A DNA stretch of 24,780 bases from Candidatus Thorarchaeota archaeon (lineage in GTDB: Archaea; Asgardarchaeota; Thorarchaeia; Thorarchaeales; Thorarchaeaceae), in the NCBI GenBank assembly GCA_016840385.1, contig JAEOSL010000048.1, positions 1 to 24,780 of the forward strand, read 5' to 3'. Below, one piece after another: positions 7,879 to 15,599 of the stretch. The translations under genes and the position numbers were made by a program. Within the stretch, counting starts at the first letter, position 1. Each line of letters opens with the position of its first letter. The notes beneath the pieces were generated by a model. The model was given only the letters and a program-made list of their open reading frames with translations, made no database searches and was not told the DNA's origin.

Positions 7879-7890
7879 GCATATATCAGC
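7879..7890 (+). promoter_or_regulatory. TATA-like box in the divergent promoter region (plus-strand gene)
   Basis: GCATATATCAGC lies about 40 bases before the ATG at 7928. The 142-base spacer also carries an AT-rich element on the other strand (complement of about 7828-7838) at a fitting distance from the amidohydrolase start at 7785. The active operon and its fused paralogue may therefore be controlled from the same region. Confidence 0.35.
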
Positions 7891-7927
7891 TACTGCAACA
7901 ATCAGATAACAGAGGACGCTACCAGCC

Positions 7928-10588
7928 ATGATCGTAGTTGAAGACATCGAAGCAAGTGAAATTCACCGATTCGTTGTCATTGATGCATCGATACAGCTGG
8001 GAATTGTACGAGCGGGAACGTACATTCGAACCTTTGATCCAGAAAGAGCATTTTCCTATTACAATATGGTAGAGAATCAGCTTCATGATTTTGCTGCTCA
8101 ATATCCGGGAGCTTTCAAATATTTACCAAGACGAGCTTATGATTATCTAAAGAAGCCTCAGCTGCTCAGTGAATTCACACACGGAGCATCAGAGCTTTCT
8201 CAATCTAGTTGGTTGGCTGATTTTCTTGTGGTGAATCCTCTAGTAGGATTTGGTGACACAATTTTACCCAAATCACAACAAGAAGCTAATGTTGAGTCTG
8301 TACACAGATGGGCCACGCTACCTCCTAATAGCCCAAGACTGTATCATCTGCAGGACATGCGAATGAACCGTAGGTCACCTGCAGGATGGGGATGCATGCT
8401 CAACGTATCAGACTTGGCCCTATCGATCAAGGGATCCAACAGAAAAGATATCATTGAAAGTGTCAAATCAGGGAAGCCTATTTTCATAGAATTAGTATCA
8501 CCTGATGATTTGGATCCACTGCTTGAGTGGATTATCCTCTTGAAAGATGCAGGATTGCCACCCCCGAAATTGGTGTTGAAAGCACGAAGCCAGAAGGGCT
8601 GGGGAAAGGATATCACTCGACTCCTTGATATCCCGAATAGTATACTACTCACAGCAGGAGCATCGATATCATCCCTTGCCACAATTATTCGATATATGAA
8701 GAAAGACCAAGGTGATGAACTTTGGTCCAAGCGGCTTATGTTTGCATCTTCATACCCTGAAACACAAATTGGAGATAGCGTATCAGAAATTCTAAGCTAT
8801 TTCCTCAGCAGAAATCTTTCAGTAAGTCCTGCAGAAATTCAGAGGATTGTTGGAGGTAACATGTTAGAATTACTACCCCCGAGACCTCCGTATCTAGTCT
8901 ACAAAGAGAATAACAATTCAGTTATGGCTGAAGAAAATCTTGGAAAAGCAGCATTGAATGAGCTTGTTAGAATTTTGCAGGTACTAGCTGCTCGTAATAT
9001 CCTGAACATTACTTCTGTTGACCATACCATCGAAGAGGATGGAGGAGTAGTAAATCTGGATAGTGCTGTAATAACGGCAGTTGAGCCAAATAGTGAAAGA
9101 GCAATCAGTCTCTCGATTGTTTTGGAGAAGAATGGTGCTGTAATGATCTCAGGGTGGAAAAGAGCTTTTACAGATAGTCTGAAGAAAAGAGATGGAATGA
9201 TGCTCCAAACACTTGTTCGAGCTAATGCCAAGCTGGATGGTCCAATCTTTGGTTCACCTGCACACCTAGTAAATTTCGATGAGGCACTTCTCAAGTGTCT
9301 AGAAGTAGAAGAACCACGTCCAATCATGAAAGCACTTCATTTTGGAATTGAGATTGCAAAGACCGACAAGGGAGTGTTCCTCATGTGTTCAGCTGATATG
9401 GATGCACTTGATGTACAAACAGGCGATATTGTCCTGGCTCTGGAAACCCGAACAGGACAATGGTGTGCTGGTCAAGTGAAAGAGCATTCAAAGTGTGCAG
9501 AACGTTCCATAGTAGTATCCGAAATAGATGCTACAATTGTAGGATTTCGTAATTCCTCAGTAGTTAATATTGTAAAAATTGAAGATGAAATACCTGAAAT
9601 CACAAAGCTTGTCCTTTCATATAAATCCAAGAAACCTTCTTCCAATATGGAGATAGTTTCGTCAATGCATCTACATGGGAATAAGATACTGGATAGTGTA
9701 ATAGGAAGGTATGTCGGCCGCGGGTCAAAATTACTTGCAGGACCAGAAGTCCAACCATTGACATTGAGTATTAGACATACTGAACCAATTCTCAAAGCAG
9801 GGCAAATAGGAAAGATATCAGGAGAAGAGATGATTCTCAAACCCAGTCAGGGTTTCCGTGAACTGAACATTGTGATGTGTATATCAAAAGGGAAAGAGAT
9901 GAGCAAGAAGGACATACCTCTGAAGACACTTCATGCATCTATTAGAGAATTAGAGGACCTTACGAAACTGGTACCAGAAGTAGGGACATTCTTGACTAGT
10001 CTTGAAAAGAATCCAACTCGTGCGGAAGTAGCAGCACTCTCTGCACTGCTAGTTGTCAATACTTTAACACAAAATCGTACTGAAGGTAGACTCGGCCTAG
10101 TTACCTTCGCAGATGCTCCAGAAAAGTTCTCAGTTCAACATGGTTCGGAGGTTAAATCCTATGTTGAATTCATCAGGGACCTACAATCAGAAGAAGTCTT
10201 AGTATCTCTGATTTTCTCGATACTTGATAGTATCAAGGATACTGGTGGATATGAAAGGATGGTTGGTGCGTACAGGTCCATTGCTGAATACCTAGTAGAT
10301 TTTGGGTCCACACGACCAACATTGCTACTCGTTTTTTCAGGGAATATTGGAAAGTATGATGAAGAGCATCTCCCCTTTATCCAAGCAATCAAGGAGAACG
10401 ACAGGTATCAAATTGAATTCTTCACATTCGACAATACAGAGAACCAGAAAAGTTCCCTACGTTTGCTAAAAGGAATCAAAGCACACGTACTACCAGTGGA
10501 GTCATTTTCATCTCAGTTGTTCATTGGACATCTTCTTGATGTTATCGACAATCTTGTTCCGATGGGCACTACTCGGTCTGACGTTTGA
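7928..10588 (+). CDS. fused pseudo-amidohydrolase / Cdc48-N-like / pseudo-VWA protein
   Basis: 886 residues, a single-chain counterpart of the two minus-strand proteins next door, in the same domain order. Residues 12-330 align by motif with the amidohydrolase (RIVGGNMLEL against RILGGNTLSL), but strand 1 reads VIDASIQLG where the partner has VDAHHHMG, strand 6 lacks its His, and strand 8 reads FASSYPE where the partner has FGTDFSF. Residues about 335-455 match that protein's C-terminal domain. Residues about 470-630 match its Cdc48-N-like part (TGDIVLAL, RSIVVSEID, RYVGRGSKL). Residues 645-880 match its VWA, but the MIDAS is gone: D, S, S, T, D become S653, G655, E657, Y775, G805. It is therefore probably non-catalytic and metal-free in both halves, yet the long intact frame argues for function as a scaffold or regulator. 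The 3' end overlaps the convergent gene by 20 bases. Confidence 0.75.
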   Translation: MIVVEDIEASEIHRFVVIDASIQLGIVRAGTYIRTFDPERAFSYYNMVENQLHDFAAQYPGAFKYLPRRAYDYLKKPQLLSEFTHGASELSQSSWLADFLVVNPLVGFGDTILPKSQQEANVESVHRWATLPPNSPRLYHLQDMRMNRRSPAGWGCMLNVSDLALSIKGSNRKDIIESVKSGKPIFIELVSPDDLDPLLEWIILLKDAGLPPPKLVLKARSQKGWGKDITRLLDIPNSILLTAGASISSLATIIRYMKKDQGDELWSKRLMFASSYPETQIGDSVSEILSYFLSRNLSVSPAEIQRIVGGNMLELLPPRPPYLVYKENNNSVMAEENLGKAALNELVRILQVLAARNILNITSVDHTIEEDGGVVNLDSAVITAVEPNSERAISLSIVLEKNGAVMISGWKRAFTDSLKKRDGMMLQTLVRANAKLDGPIFGSPAHLVNFDEALLKCLEVEEPRPIMKALHFGIEIAKTDKGVFLMCSADMDALDVQTGDIVLALETRTGQWCAGQVKEHSKCAERSIVVSEIDATIVGFRNSSVVNIVKIEDEIPEITKLVLSYKSKKPSSNMEIVSSMHLHGNKILDSVIGRYVGRGSKLLAGPEVQPLTLSIRHTEPILKAGQIGKISGEEMILKPSQGFRELNIVMCISKGKEMSKKDIPLKTLHASIRELEDLTKLVPEVGTFLTSLEKNPTRAEVAALSALLVVNTLTQNRTEGRLGLVTFADAPEKFSVQHGSEVKSYVEFIRDLQSEEVLVSLIFSILDSIKDTGGYERMVGAYRSIAEYLVDFGSTRPTLLLVFSGNIGKYDEEHLPFIQAIKENDRYQIEFFTFDNTENQKSSLRLLKGIKAHVLPVESFSSQLFIGHLLDVIDNLVPMGTTRSDV

Positions 10589-11909
10589 ATTTTAGTGATT
10601 CAATCTCAGTAGTCTGAGAATCCAATTGTCCAATCTCCACTTCGATTTTATCAACCAGCTCTCTAAGGGCAGTCATTTTGGAAACAATTTTTTGAATTTC
10701 ATCTGTGCTTAATGGAGAGTCCGCGCTACTGAGGGATGAAGCATTTTCAATTTGTTTTTCCATTTGTTTCAATCGCTTGGAAATATCTTCGAGGATTTTT
10801 GTTTCATCCTCAATACGACGTAGTTCTTCAATTGTACTTTCAGAATGTTCGTTCATTGATTGAATCCTCGCATCTTTAATGGTCCTTGTCGTCCGTTTCT
10901 TGATTCTTCCAACAAGTGAGATCAATAGTGAAAATCGATTAGTTAGTTCAGTAAGACGAGTTCTGAGAATGGCAATAGATTGAGTGTCATGAAGTGGTAA
11001 TTCGGACTCCCGCATCAGGGGTTTCGTCTGTTTCCGTCTTCCACTCTTCTCAATCACTACTTTGGGACCCTTTGGTTTATCCTCTGTAACATCCTCTGAT
11101 GTATACCACAGAGGAAGGATATACTTTCTCAGAGTTCGTTCAACATCAATGCTCTCGATAACCGCAAAAGTAGCTAGATTCTGTGGACTATCCCAGAAGC
11201 ATAGTACAATGTGAGAAGGCAGTGTAAACAGAATAGTTGCAATTGCATTCTTTGTTTTTCTAAATGCATCAAGACCCATCAGCCAGCGTGAAAATAACAG
11301 AATTGTTGATGAAATCTCATATGGTTGGCCAAATTGAGCTAAGATGGCTTCAGATTTCAAATCAGTCTTGAGGAGTTTCTGAATCCACCCAGCAATTTTC
11401 TGTGTACCAGAGGGTAGTGAGAGTGCAAGAAGATGGCGTACATCACCATCTGCAGCAGCACTAAGGAACTCCTCGATATAGTCCAAGTGCGGATCACTAT
11501 CAATTACTACCTCGGTTTTATTTGATAAGAATCGAGAGATTGTATTGATCAATTCCTGTGTTTGAATTTTATCAGATCTGAAGCCTATGGCTTCGAACGT
11601 GGTGTTTTTTGAAGCCTTCAGAATTGTCATGAGTTTTGATCTATTCGAACCTTGTTGTCCAAGTAGGAACAATCCACTGCCAACTTTAGGTTCATACTCT
11701 CTTACTAGGCGAGTAAATCTATCGATTGGAATAACAATGTTTTCTTGGTTCTTCTTATCTTGTAAGTTACCAGGAAGACCCTTACTTAGCAATCCCTGCT
11801 CAACCCATCCAGTTTCTAATTTCCCTTCAGGCAGTTTGGAAATGATGTATGCTGAAACTTGTTCACTATGGTACATCGCTTGCAATCTAGTTTCAATATC
11901 ATCAGACAT
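10569..11909 (-). CDS. uncharacterised protein with C-terminal coiled coil
   Basis: 446 residues from the ATG at 11909. I chose this start because an earlier in-frame ATG (11972) would overlap the upstream gene by 59 bases, and GGAGGT sits about 10 bases before 11909. Residues 1-285 look globular, mixed alpha/beta, with no motif I can place; the stretch GLFLLGQQGSNRSKLM resembles a P-loop only loosely and lacks GK[ST]. After a basic, proline-rich linker (about 275-300), residues 310-440 are strongly helical with heptads (STIEELRRIEDETKILEDIS, ISKRLKQMEKQIEN), so a long coiled coil is likely. It is the last gene of the operon 14182-10569, starting 4 bases after the pseudo-VWA stop. It may be the oligomerising or tethering subunit of the VWA set. 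Confidence 0.65.
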   Translation of the reverse strand: MSDDIETRLQAMYHSEQVSAYIISKLPEGKLETGWVEQGLLSKGLPGNLQDKKNQENIVIPIDRFTRLVREYEPKVGSGLFLLGQQGSNRSKLMTILKASKNTTFEAIGFRSDKIQTQELINTISRFLSNKTEVVIDSDPHLDYIEEFLSAAADGDVRHLLALSLPSGTQKIAGWIQKLLKTDLKSEAILAQFGQPYEISSTILLFSRWLMGLDAFRKTKNAIATILFTLPSHIVLCFWDSPQNLATFAVIESIDVERTLRKYILPLWYTSEDVTEDKPKGPKVVIEKSGRRKQTKPLMRESELPLHDTQSIAILRTRLTELTNRFSLLISLVGRIKKRTTRTIKDARIQSMNEHSESTIEELRRIEDETKILEDISKRLKQMEKQIENASSLSSADSPLSTDEIQKIVSKMTALRELVDKIEVEIGQLDSQTTEIESLKFKRQTE

Positions 11910-11913
11910 TCTA

Positions 11914-13056
11914 TCATTGACCTCCACCGGATAAGTCCGCGAGAATTTCAATGATGTCTTGTATTTCGTCAATATCGTTCACTTTCATTGCTTTGCCTTG
12001 ACTAGCCTCAGCAATAGCCACTAGAACATCTTGATTGGATTTTTCCCCAGGGATGAAACATAGAATTCTTGGACCATCGCTTGTCATTTTACTCTTAGTA
12101 ACTCTAACAGGGTTTGGTCCTGAAGTATGAACACCACTTGAAAAGAATAGAATGATTGTCTGAAGAGAATTTGTTTTGGTAAGCTCTATTGCACTGGCAA
12201 TTCCAGTTTCTAATGCAGCTCCTGGGTTTGACGATCGACCAGCATGATCGGTAATTAAACGTTCAATCCAGTCAGTGAATGCGACAAAGATAGATGATGA
12301 ATCAATCCGGGACACCTCTGTAGGGTCACCAGTTTCTGAATCGAACAGGGTGAAATGTTGTATTTCGTCTGAATATGCGAATCCATGAAATTGAGCATTG
12401 GAACTGTAATCAGAGTAACTTTCTGAAACCAGTTTGATAGCTTTGAGTGCAGCAGAGTATCGAGGGATATAGTCCTCAGGTCCGCTCCGCACGTCTGAGA
12501 TTTGTGCTGCTGCTCCCACTTCAAAAATACTGACAATATTAGATGGGGTCAAAGACTCAACAGGATCAAGATGAATTTTTTCAAGATTCTTCCAAGAGAT
12601 TCTAGCAGCATGATGAATACTATCCACAGGGTCAAGTGAGTTTACACTGAATCCAATTCCAAGTCTATCAATTTGAAACGATTGACCAACAGTGAGAATT
12701 AATCCATCAAAATCATCAGTCAAATCGCTAACTCTTTGGGATATTGCATCAGCTACTTTTCGATTGTTGAGGTCTTTTGTGGAAGTTAATGAGAGTCGAA
12801 TCTCAGTACATGTCGGTATATCAGTTAAAACTTCTTCAAGATGGAGGTCGCTGTCTTCTTTGCAGGAGATTCCTTTGAAGATTCGGTGGTCAAGAATTAT
12901 CAAATCTTGCGGGACATTGGAAGACCGACGAATATCTGCAAGCATTGAATTGCCATCAAATGAAATCTGATACAGCCCTTCTCCGACGGGTCCTTCTTGT
13001 TCTGAAACAAAACACAGTCCTTTCTGATTTCGTCCCTGTTTTGCTTTCAGAATCAA
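11914..13056 (-). CDS. Cdc48-N-like/VWA paralogue with degenerate MIDAS
   Basis: 380 residues from the TTG at 13056, which follows AAAGGAGG at 7 bases spacing; the longer frame from 13131 would overlap the upstream gene by 62 bases. It is a full-length paralogue of the 452-residue protein at 4920. Early residues (SMLADIRRSSN, DLIILDHRIFKG) and the segment DDFDGLILTVGQSFQI match the Cdc48-N-like half. SDEIQHFTLFDSETGD matches its VWA stretch ending FLNSETGEV, and SSGVHTSGPNP matches TDGMTTSGPPP. The MIDAS Asp-Ser-Ser positions become E179, G181, A183, and the TDG aspartate becomes S307, so metal binding is probably lost. It is the middle gene of a three-gene operon (gaps 13 and 4 bases) behind a VWA with an intact site. 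Confidence 0.65.
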   Translation of the reverse strand: MILKAKQGRNQKGLCFVSEQEGPVGEGLYQISFDGNSMLADIRRSSNVPQDLIILDHRIFKGISCKEDSDLHLEEVLTDIPTCTEIRLSLTSTKDLNNRKVADAISQRVSDLTDDFDGLILTVGQSFQIDRLGIGFSVNSLDPVDSIHHAARISWKNLEKIHLDPVESLTPSNIVSIFEVGAAAQISDVRSGPEDYIPRYSAALKAIKLVSESYSDYSSNAQFHGFAYSDEIQHFTLFDSETGDPTEVSRIDSSSIFVAFTDWIERLITDHAGRSSNPGAALETGIASAIELTKTNSLQTIILFFSSGVHTSGPNPVRVTKSKMTSDGPRILCFIPGEKSNQDVLVAIAEASQGKAMKVNDIDEIQDIIEILADLSGGGQ

Positions 13057-13069
13057 AATGAATCCTCCT

Positions 13070-14182
13070 TTAATATATTCGAGTTTCATACAGCTCTGTA
13101 GCAACTGATTTTGAACCATAAAACACCTCAACCCGTAGAGTTGCTTTGCCCTTTACATCAGTCATCGGAGTAAGTTTTAACTCAAGTAGCCTGTCTGATT
13201 TCGGAGATAAATCATGTCGTTCATTGGTCACCTCAGAAACACCTTCAGATGTTACAAGGGAAGCAATGACTCTTACACTAACTATTGTAGCACTGGGATT
13301 ATTCACTCGTATAGAGTAATTGAACGCCTTACCAGCTACAATGTTGTTAGGTACTTCACCTAGATCAACATTCACACCCAAGCTCTCAGTACTGAGAGGT
13401 CTTCCTTTAGGCCATCGAACAATACGACCCAACTCTAGAAGTCTGGAGAGAGATGTCTTTAATTCACGAACTTCAAGGGATAGATTCGATGCTGCTTCAC
13501 CCATATCGAATATGCCATCATGATTTTCGTAGTAAGCCAAGACCTTCCGGTCAGCCTCAATCAAATCACTAACCCCTTCCAGTATCCGTAAGATAGCTTG
13601 TGGAAGTTCGTGAGCTTCTAGCAATGAGTAGTATTTTCCTCCATCAACCGAATCTGCAATCATCCTAAAAGAAGCCTCTACTAGTGGATTGCATCCACAA
13701 ACAAAGATGAACATTGTACTTCCAAAATCTATCCTGAATTGTTTGACTTCTTCTATCGGGTCGTGTCCCTTTGGGCACCCATCCGGAAAATAGTCATCAC
13801 CTATTGAATTGTACTTCTTTCCATGCGGTGGGGCATCACCCACCAAAAGCATCACTTTGTATGAATCTTTTAGCCAAGATAATTGAGTACGTGCATCAAA
13901 CAAACCATCAGCAACAGCTTCAGGTGTATCGCCTCCTTCGGAAGGACGGAGGTCAGCAATGAGTTTCTTCACTCGTTTCACATTGTCCGTGAAATCAAAG
14001 ACCTTTGTAACGTACGTTTTATCCTGAGGAGGATGATCGCGGTAAGAAACTACTCCAAACCGAATTTGGAGATCTTTTGTTCGCGAAGTGATGTTATTTA
14101 CAATATCAGAGAGACTGTCTTTAACAGCCCGTATATCATCCTTCATCGAACCAGTGGTATCTACAACAAATGCTACATCCAT
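13070..14182 (-). CDS. VwkA-type VWA protein with helical wing and beta-sandwich tail
   Basis: 370 residues. A VWA domain starts at the very N-terminus with MDVAFVVDTTGSM (MIDAS D8, T10, S12), continues with GGDTPEAVADGL (T86) and ends its core with LLVGDAPPHG (D116). The pairing of VVDTTGSM with GGDTPEAV and DAPPHG is characteristic of the VWA found in eukaryotic alpha-kinase VwkA and relatives; no kinase domain follows here. Residues about 212-258 resemble a small winged helix (DMGEAASNLSLEVRELKTSL, then LLELGRIVRW). Residues 275-368 look like an Ig-type beta sandwich (AFNYSIRVNNPSATIVSVRV). C136, C162 and C164 could bind metal or form a disulfide. First gene of the operon. An in-frame TGA 18 bases upstream fixes the ATG at 14182, although no SD is well placed. 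Confidence 0.8.
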   Translation of the reverse strand: MDVAFVVDTTGSMKDDIRAVKDSLSDIVNNITSRTKDLQIRFGVVSYRDHPPQDKTYVTKVFDFTDNVKRVKKLIADLRPSEGGDTPEAVADGLFDARTQLSWLKDSYKVMLLVGDAPPHGKKYNSIGDDYFPDGCPKGHDPIEEVKQFRIDFGSTMFIFVCGCNPLVEASFRMIADSVDGGKYYSLLEAHELPQAILRILEGVSDLIEADRKVLAYYENHDGIFDMGEAASNLSLEVRELKTSLSRLLELGRIVRWPKGRPLSTESLGVNVDLGEVPNNIVAGKAFNYSIRVNNPSATIVSVRVIASLVTSEGVSEVTNERHDLSPKSDRLLELKLTPMTDVKGKATLRVEVFYGSKSVATELYETRIY

Positions 14183-14278
14183 TCTTGTTGGTGGCAGTCA
14201 TATCCTCTCCAAGTCAACTATCTTCCTAGACCAATTAAGCCTTTGCCGCTGAAGCAAGCATAGGACATTTTAAGGGTC

Positions 14279-14686
14279 ATGTTCCAAGATGAGCGTATGA
14301 CAGATCTGAGTGATACCGATCTTCATCTACGTTTTGAATTCGAAGGAGATTTAGTTCTGGAAGGATACCTCAATAGAATACATGCACCACTCCTTGTTGA
14401 GGAAATCAAGTTCAAACTTCCCTTAGAGGGAAAAACTGCTTTGATGCGTTCAGAAATGCAAATCACTCTTGGTATATCAAAAGGGAATGCAAAGCCAACA
14501 AATGATGTGAAGAAAGGTGATATCTCATACATGCCTCTAGGTGATGCTCTTTGTATTTACCTAGAAGATCAACGTACTTACAGTAAAGTGAATATTCTTG
14601 GAAAGATTACATCCTCTGAAGAGCAAATTGCCCTGTTGAAAAATGTCCGGAGAGGAAGTTCGGTTCATATCAAAGTGAGTAACTAA
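14279..14686 (+). CDS. cyclophilin-like-fold protein (DUF369/Cyclophil_like type)
   Basis: 135 residues. The core VKKGDISYMPLGDALCIYLED followed by YSKVNILGKI matches the hallmark of the small cyclophilin-like family (G-D-I-x-Y-x-P-x-G-x-x-L-C-I, then V-N-x-x-G-K-I), which has the cyclophilin barrel but no demonstrated prolyl isomerase activity. The N-terminal LPLEGKTALMR fits the family's early strand, which usually contains N-x-T-A. An ATG at 14297, six codons in, is an alternative start; neither has a strong SD. It is divergent from the VWA operon (96-base spacer) and ends 3 bases from the convergent E2F-like gene. Function is unknown; neighbourhood suggests but does not prove a link with the VWA proteins. 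Confidence 0.6.
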   Translation: MFQDERMTDLSDTDLHLRFEFEGDLVLEGYLNRIHAPLLVEEIKFKLPLEGKTALMRSEMQITLGISKGNAKPTNDVKKGDISYMPLGDALCIYLEDQRTYSKVNILGKITSSEEQIALLKNVRRGSSVHIKVSN

Positions 14687-14689
14687 AAC

Positions 14690-15241
14690 TCAAAGCCGTT
14701 GGAGATTCTTGATGAGATCTTCATGCTCATCAATTTCAATCTCAGAAGGGTCAACAACCATCCCGGCTTCATTTGTGATTATCACCACTTCAATGCCATC
14801 ATGTTTTACACGTTTGATACCATTACTGGAAAGGGCTCGTATTCTCAGTTGAGTAGTATTGAACTCAGTTTTGTTTTCCATCTCAACTGCCTGGATATCT
14901 CGTCGAAGTTTGGCTCGAGTAATACGAAGTTGTTCTTTGAGTTCTGCAACCTGAACTTGAAGGTCTTTGCGTCCATCGCTCTCATGCAATAGTTGGATTC
15001 GTATTTCATCATGGAGGTTTTTTGCTACAAACTCTTTAGATTTGTCAATCCAAGTAATTGTAGTACCATCGAATTTTCTGCTTGTGTGAACATGACCTAG
15101 TGCTTTCAATACAGCAATAACATCGTAAACTCGTCGCTTTGGAGTATCTAGCTTCTCAGCTAATAGATCACTCTTGATTCCATCTTCTCCACTCTCTTGG
15201 AGAATCCTAACTGACTCCTGAGCCAAATCGACAAGCTTCAA
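14690..15241 (-). CDS. E2F/DP-type winged-helix transcription regulator
   Basis: 183 residues. Residues 1-66 match the E2F/DP DNA-binding domain closely: SVRILQESGEDGIKSDLLAE, then the recognition helix KRRVYDVIAVLKALGHV (R36, R37, V38, Y39, D40, V41), then a wing ending TTITWID. Eukaryotic E2F reads RRIYDITNVLEGIGLI at the same place. Residues 88-125 form a leucine/charged coiled coil (VQVAELKEQLRITRAKLRRD), the position of the E2F dimerisation region. A small beta element follows (IKRVKHDGIEVVIITNEAG), loosely recalling the marked box, then an acidic tail. It probably acts as a dimer. TTG is the start, with GGGGTG upstream. An AT-rich element (complement of 15307-15317) is a candidate promoter. 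No acidic transactivation or Rb-binding motif is seen. Confidence 0.75.
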   Translation of the reverse strand: MKLVDLAQESVRILQESGEDGIKSDLLAEKLDTPKRRVYDVIAVLKALGHVHTSRKFDGTTITWIDKSKEFVAKNLHDEIRIQLLHESDGRKDLQVQVAELKEQLRITRAKLRRDIQAVEMENKTEFNTTQLRIRALSSNGIKRVKHDGIEVVIITNEAGMVVDPSEIEIDEHEDLIKNLQRL

Positions 15242-15470
15242 CTATGCACCCCACTGAAATCCGGCGGCTGCTCAAAACAGCACTCTTCCGTCATACTGAT
15301 TGCATTACATATTTAGGTCTTTGTATTGCTCTCAGCTATAGTGCGATTTTCCGAATGGTTTGACGGAAGATACACACTACGATTTATAGAAAGCATACTT
15401 CCTATTAATCAATTCTAGTAAAAACATCCAACTTATTCGTAGATAGCGGAGTTTTCTCTTCGAAAAATCG

Positions 15471-15484
15471 CATACATAAATACA
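15471..15484 (+). promoter_or_regulatory. TATA-like box of the cDPGS-like gene
   Basis: CATACATAAATACA lies about 116-129 bases before the ATG at 15600. Transcription starting about 25 bases downstream would leave a leader of about 90-95 bases, longer than the short leaders common in archaea. Confidence 0.35.
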
Positions 15485-15572
15485 AGATTACTCAATGATC
15501 AGTATTGAAAGGGCATTATTGACGGGACCAACAATTTCTTAACGTACCTTCAAAGTCAGCCGACACAGGAAC

Positions 15573-15591
15573 CCGCACTCCCGAGGAGCGG
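15573..15591 (+). promoter_or_regulatory. possible hairpin covering the SD of the cDPGS-like gene
   Basis: CTCC (15578-15581) can pair with the SD core GGAG (15585-15588), and the outer CCG (15573-15575) with CGG (15589-15591) around a two-base bulge. If it forms, it would mask the ribosome site of the gene at 15600. The stem is short and GC-rich. Confidence 0.3.
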
Positions 15592-15599
15592 AGCTGATT

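Larger units (their letters stand above)
15242..15599. other. 358-base divergent intergenic region
   Basis: No convincing gene on either strand. It holds the presumed promoters of the E2F-like gene (minus strand) and the cDPGS-like gene (plus strand), a TATA-like element at 15471-15484, and a possible SD-masking hairpin at 15573-15591. It is the longest gene-free stretch in the window. Confidence 0.6.

Noticed and set aside
11658..11700. P-loop NTPase in the coiled-coil protein (GQQGSNRSK)
   Set aside because: Lacks the GK[ST] of Walker A, and no Walker B is evident.
4920..14182. MoxR-VWA, Ter-type or defence island
   Set aside because: No AAA+ ATPase, TerD-like, kinase, nuclease or other effector gene accompanies the VWA genes.
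14150..14210. Possible frameshift at the start of the VwkA-type VWA gene, because a GGAGAGG and an out-of-frame ATG lie upstream of 14182
   Set aside because: The SD is only about two bases from that ATG, and an in-frame TGA precedes 14182. The VWA strand is complete from 14182, so no frameshift is needed.
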